This document shows, one piece after another, positions 11,001 to 21,265 of a stretch of DNA of 64,000 bases. Below the pieces are notes generated by a model. That model was not told where the DNA came from. It saw nothing but the letters and a program-made list of their open reading frames with translations, and searched no databases. The DNA is from Spirodela intermedia (lineage: Eukaryota; Streptophyta; Magnoliopsida; Alismatales; Araceae), in NCBI GenBank assembly GCA_902729315.2, contig LR746267.1, forward strand, positions 3,165,886 through 3,229,885, read 5' to 3'. A program made the translations under genes and the position numbers. Numbering within the stretch: the first letter of the stretch is position 1; every line of letters begins with the position of its first letter.

Positions 11001-14000
11001 GGTTTTTTCACGAACAGAATAGGATGTTTTTGAATGAAAAGCAGGGTCTGGAGGTAAATCCAATTAGTAAAATAACTGATGAATTCATGAGAATTTTGAG
11101 CCGGGTTTCTGAAACAGTGGAAGATCTTTATTCCTTTGAAACCTGGTTGATATAATTGGTGAGAATTTAAATTCGGGATTTTATGAAGGTGAATCTTCTT
11201 GATTCAAGGCTTCATGAACAGAATGGGAGTTCGACGAATCCTCAAAAGAAGAAAGGATCATCGAGAATCTGATAAAAAATGGCTGAAAAAGTTTATGAGA
11301 TACCAAGGCCCGAATTTCTGAGAGTATTGCGTTTGTTGGGAATTTGAGGGTCTGCCACCAACACTTCAGTGAAATCATAAAACCTATGATTTCTTGAGAA
11401 TATAAAGGCCGATCTTCGAGAAACGATGGATTGATACTTACCGCTGACTTCCCCGGAGGGAAAACTACTGGCCATGACGCTTGCTAGTCTCTCACATTGC
11501 CGATCCAAAACAGAGACCCAACGCTTGGCTCCGAAGGCAAGCCCAGAGTTAACCAGCGACTTGTATATCCTATGAACAGCTCTATCATCCGCTTCAACGT
11601 GCTCAACCCAAGTCACCTGTGGAAAAAACCGATTAGAAGATTGTCTGTTTGAAAAAATGTACCCAGCAAAGGTAGATTTTCACCTTAGAGTAGCCATTTG
11701 GCATTTCCTGTATAAGGCATCCTGATGGCCTTCTACGGCATCTTAACAGAGGGCCCGGTTGCAGGTTATCCACGGAGACGTCGACCACAGCCCATGTTCC
11801 ATCTTCATGCTGTTTGCAGTACCTCACGAACTGGCTGTCCCTTGTAGGGACGAGTGGAGTGGGCACTTGGAATTCTGCCGTCATCTGAGAGCGCAACATC
11901 ATGAGTCAGAACATTCTCTCCTCGAAAAGTAGCCAGACATGATTGTATAGTCCATAGTCTCATTGATTTGAAATACGACGAAAGTAGGGGTGTTTCCAAG
12001 GGTATACGAATCTAATTAACAACGGATAGAGTACAACCCTTCTTATATTTTTTACCGCAGTTTTAAAATCTCCCATTCATGGTGTGATTGTTCTGACACT
12101 GACTAGCACGTCAAAGTTTAAGTTATCAATGACAATGGCACTTGGAAAATAAAGATGGGGAAAGAGTACGTCAAATTACATCAATAAATGGAAATTGGGT
12201 GTATTGCCGTAATTTTAATAGTGCAAAAGACCTATAAATTCAATGTGTAACCATTGCAGACTGACCAATAAAATGAGGATCATTTTCTTAATGATTATTG
12301 GCGATGAGGCGATCAGCCCTGTATATTTTACCAAGCTATTTCAATTTTACATTTCAAATTGTAGCACTTTTAAGGATGAGCTATCATTTGGATGCCGAAT
12401 TGGGTGATCTATCATGCAGATGAAATTATCAATCAAGTCAGTCGGCAAATTGAGTCAATGAAAGAAAAAAACTGTCCCATTTTCATGACTGTATGATGCT
12501 CTATGTCAAATAATTATGGAACTGGAAAAGAAATCAATAAGATGTTTGCTTTTAGTCGATATGGGATTGATTTCACATGTTTTCACATTTTGGTCAACTC
12601 CTAGACGGCTCTGCCACATAAACGTACCCGGGCAAGTTTCGAAGAAAGCTGATGCATTTTATCACTCTGTGACGCTCATTTCATAAAGTTAACTTATCTA
12701 ATTTGAAAATAATTAATAACAAATGAAGCTTTGAGTATGCTCTACTGCGGAGACACAATGACTCATTAAATTATAAAGCTGCTGTATGTTAATGACTTGA
12801 CGTAAAATATATGGAGTATGCCAGGAACGCACAATCTAACCTTAAAATAACGGGAAGTGACTTCAGGACGATTTTATTTGTACAGTGTATATCATCCGGG
12901 GGAATGAAAGAAACAACCATAAAAAGGATAGGTCACTTAATTTAATATTGTTTGATTACCGAAAATGTTGTTATTATATACTTGATTTCCTTCTTGAAAG
13001 AGGGAGCAGAAAGATTTGAATGCATACCACTTGTAAGGCACCGTTGTAGCTCCCAGCCACACCTGTTGACAATACTTCTAAAGTTGCAGCCCTTGACACG
13101 ATGCTTGAGAAGATCATTGACCATTTATTCTAACCAAGACAGACGGATATAGATAGAGAGTGGCAGTTAGAGAGAGATCAATGTTCCTGAGGAAAGCGCA
13201 GCTAGAGATGAGGAAGAGGAGCCACTTACCACGTCCATGAGCATCTCAACAAGGTTGGCGTTATTCATGATGACAATGGCAGTCTCACGAGAAGCTTCTG
13301 CTTTCAAGCCGAAGTTGGTGGACGCGACACCCCTGGAGAAGCCTCTGAGGTACTCCTCCTCATTCATCACCTCTGTATTGCCGTCGAGGGAGGGAATCCA
13401 CAGCGGCTGGCCTACCCTAGCCACCCTCATGAGCTCCTCCATTGCACTAACAGCAAGTTGGATCACCATCGGTTTGTCCAAGTTGACCTCGCCGGAGGAG
13501 AGCCCCGCGGGGCCTCGAAGGATATCTCCAGGACCGTACATGTCGAAGGTCTCAGGTGTGAGCGGAGAAGGGAGGAACGGGTTGGAACCTGGTGGCCTGC
13601 CTATGTACTTCGCCGCTATGGAGGACATCCTATCGATCTGTAGAGAGAGAGAGAGAGAGAGAGAGAGAGTAAAGATATAGATAGAGAGAGAGAGAGAATG
13701 GATCATCATGCACGGGGCTTACATTAAAAATTAAGAGGCAAAGAGTGAAATTAATCGCCTATGTTAATTAAATACTATGTTATCTCGTAATGTGGGACAA
13801 TTATTGTAATCCTCTCGGATTAACAAGGTATTGCAGACTTTAACCTATAAGTAAGCAGAAATCAGGCATGATAAGCCGAAGGATGGCATCGAATGTGAAA
13901 GAATCCACCAATCTCCTTCAAAGTAAATTTGAAATGAGTGAAGCAGAAGATTATTCTTTATTTTTCTCTCATTTAACGTTAGATTTTTCTAGCTGTCGGA

Positions 14001-15734
14001 GGGGACGATAGAGGTAGAAAGAAAGTTACCTCTTCCCTTAGGCGGACATTCTCGATCCTCAGCTGCTGCTCGTCGAAGGACATCTCGCCAGGGGTGGTCT
14101 GGCCGCCGCAGTTGGGACAGGAGGTGTTGCTCAAGGCCTCTCTGTATCTGATGTTCTCAGCTCGGAGCTTGTCGTTCTCGTTCCTCAGTTGCTGGTTCTC
14201 GTGGCGCTCGTGCTGTGTCTGTAGAGATATACGGCAAATGAAGGTGAATAAGAGAGGCAAGGGCATATGGATGGACCAATGAACTAGAGCTAGAAAGAGA
14301 TAACTGAGACTCGCAGGACGTTATTCTTGGTAAGATGTGTCATTATTGAGCCGTAAAGTTTGCTCATATCTCATTTTAGGGGAAAAAAAACTACCATTCT
14401 AAATATAAGGGAAACTATGCAAGTCAATATTTCTTATTCTATAAAATAATTGTTAATGCATGCATTCATACGAGTTCAAAATTCCAGACCTCGGAAATCC
14501 CCTTTTTTTTGTCATCTAGGCGTGAATGCCGCATTTTTAATTTCTAACCTTCATCTGGGTTCGCTTGTTCTGGAACCAGAACTTGATTTGGAGGGGTTCC
14601 AACCCCAACTCCCTGCTAAGTTCCTTCCTCTGCTTGTCATCTGGATGGGGACACTCCTTGAAAAAGCTGTGCAAGAAAAGCCGGAGTAGCATTCAGAGAT
14701 CAAGAAACCCTAAAAAGGGTATACGTAATATAACATGATCCATTTTTAAAATTAAAGTGTGCAAATTAGCGATAATGGGTTCACTTCCAAATTCTCTACA
14801 CTTTGAACGTCAAGCGAGGGAGGTTAGATAATCAACTTTATCTCACAATATGAGAGGTAAACCCTAAAATGGAGTATCTTGGTTCACAACAAACTTCCGA
14901 AGGGCTTTTGAGAATCGAACTAGTTTGCATTCGTGTTTTTCTCGGACTTGAGCCTTCTGTCCAAGATAGCCATGGCATGGAGACATGTCATAAACAATCA
15001 ACAGAAGAACCTCAACAGAGTCTGCGACATTATCCCACACGACCAAAGTCCGAAAATAGATATTTGGCAAGTCCAAAGTCAACTGACTGAACTTGCAGAA
15101 TCATTTTTTCTCATGATGGGTGGTAACATCTTAAAAGTAGTTTACGACGGTCAGTTCTCTCACTCCCAAGATGCTGCGGAGGATGGAAATGATGAGAGAT
15201 CCTAAACAACAGATCGGACAACCCAACAGGAGAAGCAAAAGTGAAGAAAGAATAATGTGCTAGTAGCGTAGTGCTATTAATGTGGGACATTTCTGGGGGA
15301 TGTCGAGCTGGTGTCCTTACGATTCCATAACTTGAATCTGGTGCTGAGTGTGGCGGTGGTATCTCTTCTTCTTGGGGTGCCGGCCGGCCTCCTCCTCGTC
15401 GCCGGAGTTGCACTCGGCGTTCTCGCTCCCCGACTTGCTCTCCAGCTCGTCCTCGCGGACCCTGGGGATCTCGCTGGCGGAGATCAGTGGGGGGAGATCC
15501 ATCTGCTGCTGGAACTGCAGAAACAGTATAACCAACGAAGGGCACTCTCTCCTCCATTATCTGGGAAAATTCAGTTAAGGAAAAAAATATATACTCAGAT
15601 CATATGGTGACGGTCTAGCGTTAAGAATGGCTTTATACCTGGCTGAGGCTGAGGGCGGAGGTGGAGCCATATACGGCGGCACCGGAGCTCCGGGCTCCAG
15701 TGTGCCTCGCCGGAACCATGACGCCGGCGGGCAT
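8042..15734 (-). CDS. HD-ZIP class IV homeobox-leucine zipper/START transcription factor (HDG2/ROC type)
   Basis: Eleven exons join in one frame: 15734-15639, 15514-15321, 14666-14549, 14218-14030, 13637-13230, 13129-13028, 11884-11684, 11616-11442, 10837-10566, 8596-8501, 8395-8042. They give 2205 nt, or 734 aa, a normal length for the family. Residues 80-139 form the homeodomain ([10 protein letters not shown] start, WFQNKR at 127-132). A zipper-loop-zipper follows to about 200, with the class IV loop motif CPNC at 170-173. The START domain spans about 254-490, and the conserved HD-SAD/C-terminal region runs to the end. These nuclear factors act in the epidermal (L1) layer and bind L1-box DNA; START probably binds a lipid. 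The start ATG gives the [11 protein letters not shown]-terminus known from relatives. A CAG at about 15750 suggests a 5' UTR intron. Intron 9 is about 2 kb. No frame break is seen. I am sure of the family, less of the subgroup. Confidence 0.95.
13642..13697. repeat. two (GA)n runs, intronic, next to a splice acceptor
   Basis: Runs at 13642-13669 and 13683-13697 lie in intron 4 of the HD-ZIP gene. In the sense direction they read (CT)n and end four bases before the exon 5 acceptor, whose last intronic base is 13638. The microsatellite therefore serves as the polypyrimidine tract. Confidence 0.9.
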
Positions 15735-15999
15735 GCCTTGAACGCCTGCAAGGGAGCGGCGGGGTGTAACAGCTCTAGCGAATTAAGCGAGGACAGGCGT
15801 TACTGGGTTACCCCGGTGCCCACGGAGGAGAACTAACGGTCGCATACGAGGATTAAGGGAGAGACCGTCAATAATGTGTCCCCCGGAGGAGAAGTAATGG
15901 ACATCTCCGTGGTATTTGAGAGAGCAGGGAGAAGATGTGTCCCTCGGGTGGAAAGTTTATACCAGCCTGTCAAGCTAAACACTCACGAACCATCTTTAT

Positions 16000-16002
<3 letters not shown>

Positions 16003-16038
<36 letters not shown>
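16003..16038. repeat. (CT)n microsatellite upstream of the HD-ZIP gene
   Basis: About 18 CT units followed by an imperfect pyrimidine-rich stretch to about 16135. It is 270-400 bp upstream of the HD-ZIP ATG and reads as (GA)n on the sense strand of that gene. Confidence 0.95.
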
Positions 16039-16041
<3 letters not shown>

Positions 16042-16242
16042 ACTCACTCACTCTCTATCTCTATCCCTCCCCCCCTCTCCTCCTCTACCTCTCTCCCCCC
16101 CTCTTCCCCACTCCCTCCCTCCCTCTTCCTTTTCTTCTTGCTCTCAGCAGATACGGAATAATCTCCAAAACATAAGGAGTGTATCAAGAAGTGGCGGCCA
16201 TGGCGGTCTCTTCAGCGTCTACTTACGGAGATGAAGAGTTAT

Positions 16243-16244
<2 letters not shown>

Positions 16245-16277
<33 letters not shown>
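16245..16277. repeat. (AG)n microsatellite, (CT)n in HD-ZIP sense
   Basis: About 16 AG units, 511-543 bp upstream of the HD-ZIP ATG. In the sense direction it is a (CT)n tract, probably in the 5' UTR or core promoter. Confidence 0.95.
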
Positions 16278-16280
<3 letters not shown>

Positions 16281-16439
16281 AAAGAGAAAGGTATGGAAGA
16301 GCACCAGAGAGCCCCACGACTTCCTTTCGATCCGGCCACCAGCAGGCAACCTCCCTCCAGCGGCGAACTTCTTTCGGCTCCGTCGACGTGGGACGGGTTC
16401 ACGTCGGCGAACCTTCGAGCAGCGGGCGAGAGATGAGAG

Positions 16440-16540
16440 GCATCCGGGAGGGCGGTGGCGAAGGAGGGGGGAGGGGAGAAGAGGACGGAAGGACCGAAGA
16501 AGAGAGAGAGGGGGGAGGGGAACAGGTGGAGAAGAGGCTG
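16440..16540. repeat. polypurine tract with G-runs
   Basis: The plus strand is almost pure purine for about 100 bp, with several runs of four to six G (for example near 16466-16480 and 16510-16520). The complementary strand, which is the HD-ZIP sense strand, is polypyrimidine. Open frames here are low-complexity products of composition. Such DNA can form triplexes or G-quadruplexes; whether it does here is inference. Confidence 0.75.
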
Positions 16541-17013
16541 CCAGGATGGAGTAATTGCACAGCGTATAGAGATGGTGCAACAGCATTTATTGCCATGGAG
16601 TTGTTATGACTCACTCAGGAGGGAGGAGAGAGAGACAGAGAGGGACAGAGAAACGCATCTCGAAGCTTTTAATTCGCTCCCTCTGTGAAAAGAACGACGA
16701 CTGCCAAACCTGGTAGCTGTGTTTCACCATCCCCTTGATGTATAAAATAAGAAAAATAGACCTAAAATAGAAAGGTGAGCTCGTAAAAGTATGACATCTG
16801 AAGGATTAAGATGCTTGCTCTGTAAATATCACGCATTTAATTTTGTATATATACCGAAAATTAAAAAATCGAATCACTATCCGAAGATAGCATGCATTAG
16901 AAGAATGTGGAGAGAAACTTCATGGAAATTCCACATAAATTTCGACTTTGTTCTTGAACGAGATTTCAGTGGCTCTCTGTTCCTGAAAAAGGACCACCCA
17001 ATGCTCACTGGAC

Positions 17014-17015
<2 letters not shown>

Positions 17016-17044
<29 letters not shown>
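17016..17044. repeat. (GA)n microsatellite
   Basis: About 14 GA units about 1.3 kb upstream of the HD-ZIP ATG. No gene is seen around it. Confidence 0.95.
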
Positions 17045-17418
17045 GCTCACTATCAGTTTCTTACAAGGTCGCCTCGTGGGTGATTTCAAACGTTTACATA
17101 TCTGAGGCTGCCATAGAAGATATCTAATGACCAAGATAGATCCACGAGGTAGAGAAGTCGAAAACTACAAGAGATACAGAGAGCGCGTGCGCGAGAGAGA
17201 GCGAGAACTTTATCAGTTGTAATTCATTGGATCGCTACAGGAGTAATGACGAACATCTTAATTCTCGAAGCTGTCGTTGAAGAGACTGAACAAGTTAGAA
17301 AAATCAGAGAAAGATGAGAATCAAGCACTTCAGAGTGTTAGAGACGGAGAGAAAGAGCCTTATTACACTACCAGTGAAAACTAGCGAGACAGACGCCAAG
17401 AGAGACACCAAGAGGGAC

Positions 17419-17422
<4 letters not shown>

Positions 17423-17465
<43 letters not shown>
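17423..17465. repeat. (AG)n microsatellite
   Basis: About 21 AG units in a larger purine-rich stretch (about 17340-17485). No coding sequence is recognised. Confidence 0.95.
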
Positions 17466-17469
<4 letters not shown>

Positions 17470-18078
17470 AGAAGAGAGAAGAGAATTGTCTTTCAACAGC
17501 GCACTTGCCACCCTCCCCTCCATATAGGATGAGATGGAGCCCACCCAGCCTGTCTCTGATAAGCACCTGCTGTTGCTAGCGTGCAACAAGGAGTTTCATT
17601 GTACCATCTACGATTGCCATTTATAGCAAAGCGTTAAAAAATGGATTTTTAATGTGGTGCTGAAAATTCCTTAAGATGAATAAAGTGAGAAGAGGTGACA
17701 AATTTTCAATTGATCATAAGGTTGGCTTATTTCCTGAAAGGTTTTTAGGTAGAACTAAAATTTAAGAAAGAGAAAAGCCTAATATTTTAGTAAAAAACGA
17801 TTCTACTGGACATGACCATTTCTTTAACACATAAATAACTCAGATTTAACTTTTATGAAATTTATTCCTTAAATTTCCTTTGAAATGGGACTTAAAAGTT
17901 TTTTTTGAGAGGATTTGCTTAATATGCCCGATAATGAACACCAAGGAAACAAAAGTCAACACCCATCTCATTTACTGAGAAACAAGTCATACGCCTTTTG
18001 GACAATTCGAGTGTTGGATGTGACACAGAAAAGACACATGCGAGAGGGGTTGGAGAGGGCAGATAGGTAGATAGAGAT

Positions 18079-18100
18079 AGAGAGAGAGAGAGAGAGAGAG
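18079..18100. repeat. (AG)n microsatellite
   Basis: About 11 AG units, followed by purine-rich imperfect repeats to about 18180. Confidence 0.95.
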
Positions 18101-18407
18101 GAAAGAGTAGAAAGGGGCGGGGGAAGAGTGAGGTGTAACAGGAAAGGAGCGAGAAAGAGGGGGAGGGAGGAGGAGAGAGTAAGCTTTGAGCGGAGTTTCC
18201 AGCGGACCGTGACCATGCCACATTAAATTCCTGAGAGAGCGCTGGCGCTTGCATGTAGCCGCCCACCCCCTTCATTAATACCTTCAAGCCTGGCGTTTAA
18301 GGGTCAAGTATTAACATTCTCATTACCCTCCATTTTTCACCAATTTACGCCCATTGCCCCTGGATCTCACCCCCAACTTTGGGGAGGCTCCACCCATCTT
18401 CAATTCC

Positions 18408-19042
18408 GGGCCCGCCGCCAGGGGGACGTCAGTTTGGGAAGATGATGTGATGGGTGCCGGGGGAATTAAGGAAAGTTTTGGGATGCATCCATCAGACGGC
18501 CCACAGCTCTCAATTCCATGGGAAGAATTGACACCATCCGTTGATTAATCCAAGTAAATGGGCCAGCAGAATCAGAGCCCTGCGAATCGGTGACTAGGCT
18601 CAGCCACTAAAGTTTCCATGGGCCTAATTAGCTTGGAGCCCGGGCCAGGTCCGAACTCCCACCTAGAAGCCCGAAGCCCGTTTTCCACCTTGGTTAGCCG
18701 CAATGGAGGGCCAGATTGGACCTATCCAAAGCTCCAAGGATCTCTCAGTGATAGGGCCCACCCGCTGCAGGAATTTATAGGTTAGGTAACCCCGGCCCGG
18801 CTGAAATTGAGTTCTGGGCCCACCCTGGTTTTTGATGAGGTTCAGCCTAGAAGATCAATGCACATTTTCTATCTAGGTCCAAGTACAATGGAGGGCCACA
18901 CCAGAACAGACCTACCCACGCTAGGCTCAGGCTTAGAAGGGTTTCAACATACAACTAATCTTCAAGGTTTTTCATGGGGCCCAAAAAACAGCCCACGTTC
19001 TTGAGGAGAAGCATGGGCTTGTCCAGGGGTTGGCGAGGCCCA
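18408..19042. promoter_or_regulatory. GC-rich island with clustered TGGGCC/GGCCCA motifs, no gene recognised
   Basis: At least eight TGGGCC/GGCCCA-type hexamers occur in 635 bp: near 18408, 18499, 18559, 18619, 18754, 18815, 18977 and 19037. These match site II (TCP-type) promoter elements known upstream of plant housekeeping genes. The stretch is more GC-rich than its surroundings. Short open frames (18354-18548, 18807-19004) show no family resemblance. It may be a distal element of the HD-ZIP gene, which starts 2.7 kb away on the minus strand, or the promoter of a lost or unrecognised gene. Confidence 0.4.
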
Positions 19043-20289
19043 AGCCTACTTGACTAATCAATGATGGGTTTGCCTAATAATTTGACATGTAATTTAGGGG
19101 GTATACATAGTTTATCCAACATGTAACTCCAATTACGATGAGTGTGGAGATGGAATCCTAATTTTACAACCCCCTGTCCCTCTCCCCCCCAAAAAAAAGT
19201 GTAATTATGATGGCTTACCTAATTCATTGGATATTATACTCTTATTATCGTTTTAAGTGAAGGACATTGGTTTCCAAGAGTATGAATATTGTGGATATGT
19301 GTCATTTATTGGAATATTGACGATGCAACTAATTTTGAAAAAATATATTAAAAATTTAAAATTTTATCACCCATGTTTTTGTGAATATCGTACTAGTATT
19401 TTGTTATGTGCACAACAAGTTCTTGAAGTCAGGCCCCAAAGAATCAGAGCTAAGACACCTCTATCTGTAAAGTTAATGGGGCTAATCAATGGAAAATATT
19501 ACTAGTACCCAGGAAAGACTCTTGGAAGATGATATGTGGGCATGACTGGACTATTGCATTGCATGAATCATGCGTCCTGTGATGTTTTTTACTGCAAGGA
19601 TTTTGTGCGCCCCATAGTCCACTCAAAGTTACATTAGATGGAGACAAAAAAAGAATTGGCTCACCTCTCCTCCCGTCTTCAATTTCTCTGTATCCCACTG
19701 GGGACCAATAGTACATAAGAGAGGAGAGTGTTCCTTCTAAGCATCAAGTCTGTATGTATGTATGGTCTATTCAAGAAGGGGAACATTATAACCTCGTGTT
19801 GAAAAAGTGGACCTGAGTATATTTTACAGTCACATTGATGCATGCAATCCTTTATTTCTTATTTCTCTGCAAATGCTGCCTACTAAGCATTAACATTGCA
19901 ACAATGTATCGAATATTAATGGCATTACCTTCATCAACCACTAAAAACTTAGCATGTAAAATAAAAGTTTTTTTCTCTCTGCCACCAATGTTTCCGACAG
20001 ACACCAATGCATCATCCCTCTTTCCCATGTAGATTTTTTTAAATAAATTTATTTTTATTGGGATAAGACCCAGTGCCTAAAAACTCCCTTGTCAAAGTCT
20101 TTTCGTCATATTCAGAGAAAAGGATGGTGCATTACTAGAAATACTTTCGAAAGACATGCATCCCACTAGGTCACGCCAAGCTCGTGCCTTGCCACAATTC
20201 AGATCCAAGGAGGACTTGGAATAGGCTTATGAAGCATACTCTGCATGTCTAAATATATGATAGAGAGATAGATAGATACATAGATACTG

Positions 20290-20295
<6 letters not shown>

Positions 20296-20335
<40 letters not shown>
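20296..20335. repeat. (AG)n microsatellite
   Basis: About 20 AG units, preceded by imperfect GATA-type units (about 20258-20295). Confidence 0.95.
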
Positions 20336-20338
<3 letters not shown>

Positions 20339-21228
20339 TGAGAGTGATCACAGAACAATCGTCTAGAAAGAAAAATGACGTCCACCATTATTTTCTCTCC
20401 CTGTCTAAGTCAATCACACGAGGCGTAAACAGTAGCACATAAGACACAGAAAACTAGGAGTTTTTCGAAGTCTGAGCTCCCGTCCCTTCTCTCTCAGGAA
20501 TATATTCAATCACCTTGTAAGCATTAACGCAATTGCTAGCTGGCTTCAAAGCCCACGGCAGAACAGTCTCATTTATGATGGCCTGTCTTTTCTTGGATGT
20601 GATGTGCTGACGGGTATTTATGCGGTGGCCTTCAATGCGATCGAACGAGCGAGAGAGAGAGAGAGGGTCCAAGTGTTGTGGATGAACTGAGGACTTTTTT
20701 ATTCAACTTCCGCTCCTACGACTATGGAGAGCCTTCAATGCTCACAAACTTTTACCACGATGATAACTAAAAAGAGCTAAATCAGACTGAGTTATATGAA
20801 CCCAACGTCGGATTGAACCAGCTTAATCAAATGATCAGACCCAGTGAAAGTTAGCAAGAACTCAGGCAGATAGGGTCATGTTGGCCCAAAATTTGGGCGT
20901 CGTGAATCAGATGATTGATCATAATCTTGATCCAGGCAGTGATGTGGCGTGTTCAAAAGCAGGGGTTACTTTCTATTCAAAATGGTAACATTAACTTGAC
21001 AACTAGCGATATAAACATACGTACAAACCATATTTAGAGAGTCTATGGACAAAGATGCATGAAAGTACTCCCCTGTCGCAGATTAGCATTTTTAGATTTG
21101 AATCTAAAAATTAAGTTGAGAAATAAAATAGCCTAGAACAGTCCATATGTGATCTGTTCATGGTCCCACTTCATAGCTTAGGACCAACTTTTTATCTGAG
21201 TCTCTTTCTCGTGATCAATTAATGTGTT

Positions 21229-21230
<2 letters not shown>

Positions 21231-21261
<31 letters not shown>
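21231..21261. repeat. (TC)n microsatellite
   Basis: About 15 TC units in AT-rich spacer. It is the last GA/CT repeat before a 16-kb stretch without any. Confidence 0.95.

Positions 21262-21265
<4 letters not shown>

Noticed and set aside
16231..16688. Several 70-115-codon open frames on both strands upstream of the HD-ZIP gene
   Set aside because: They are low-complexity translations of GA/CT repeats and polypurine DNA with no family resemblance.
20454..20672. A 72-codon minus-strand open frame as a possible small gene
   Set aside because: No recognisable domain, no splice partners, and a start inside a GA-rich repeat. Length alone is not evidence.
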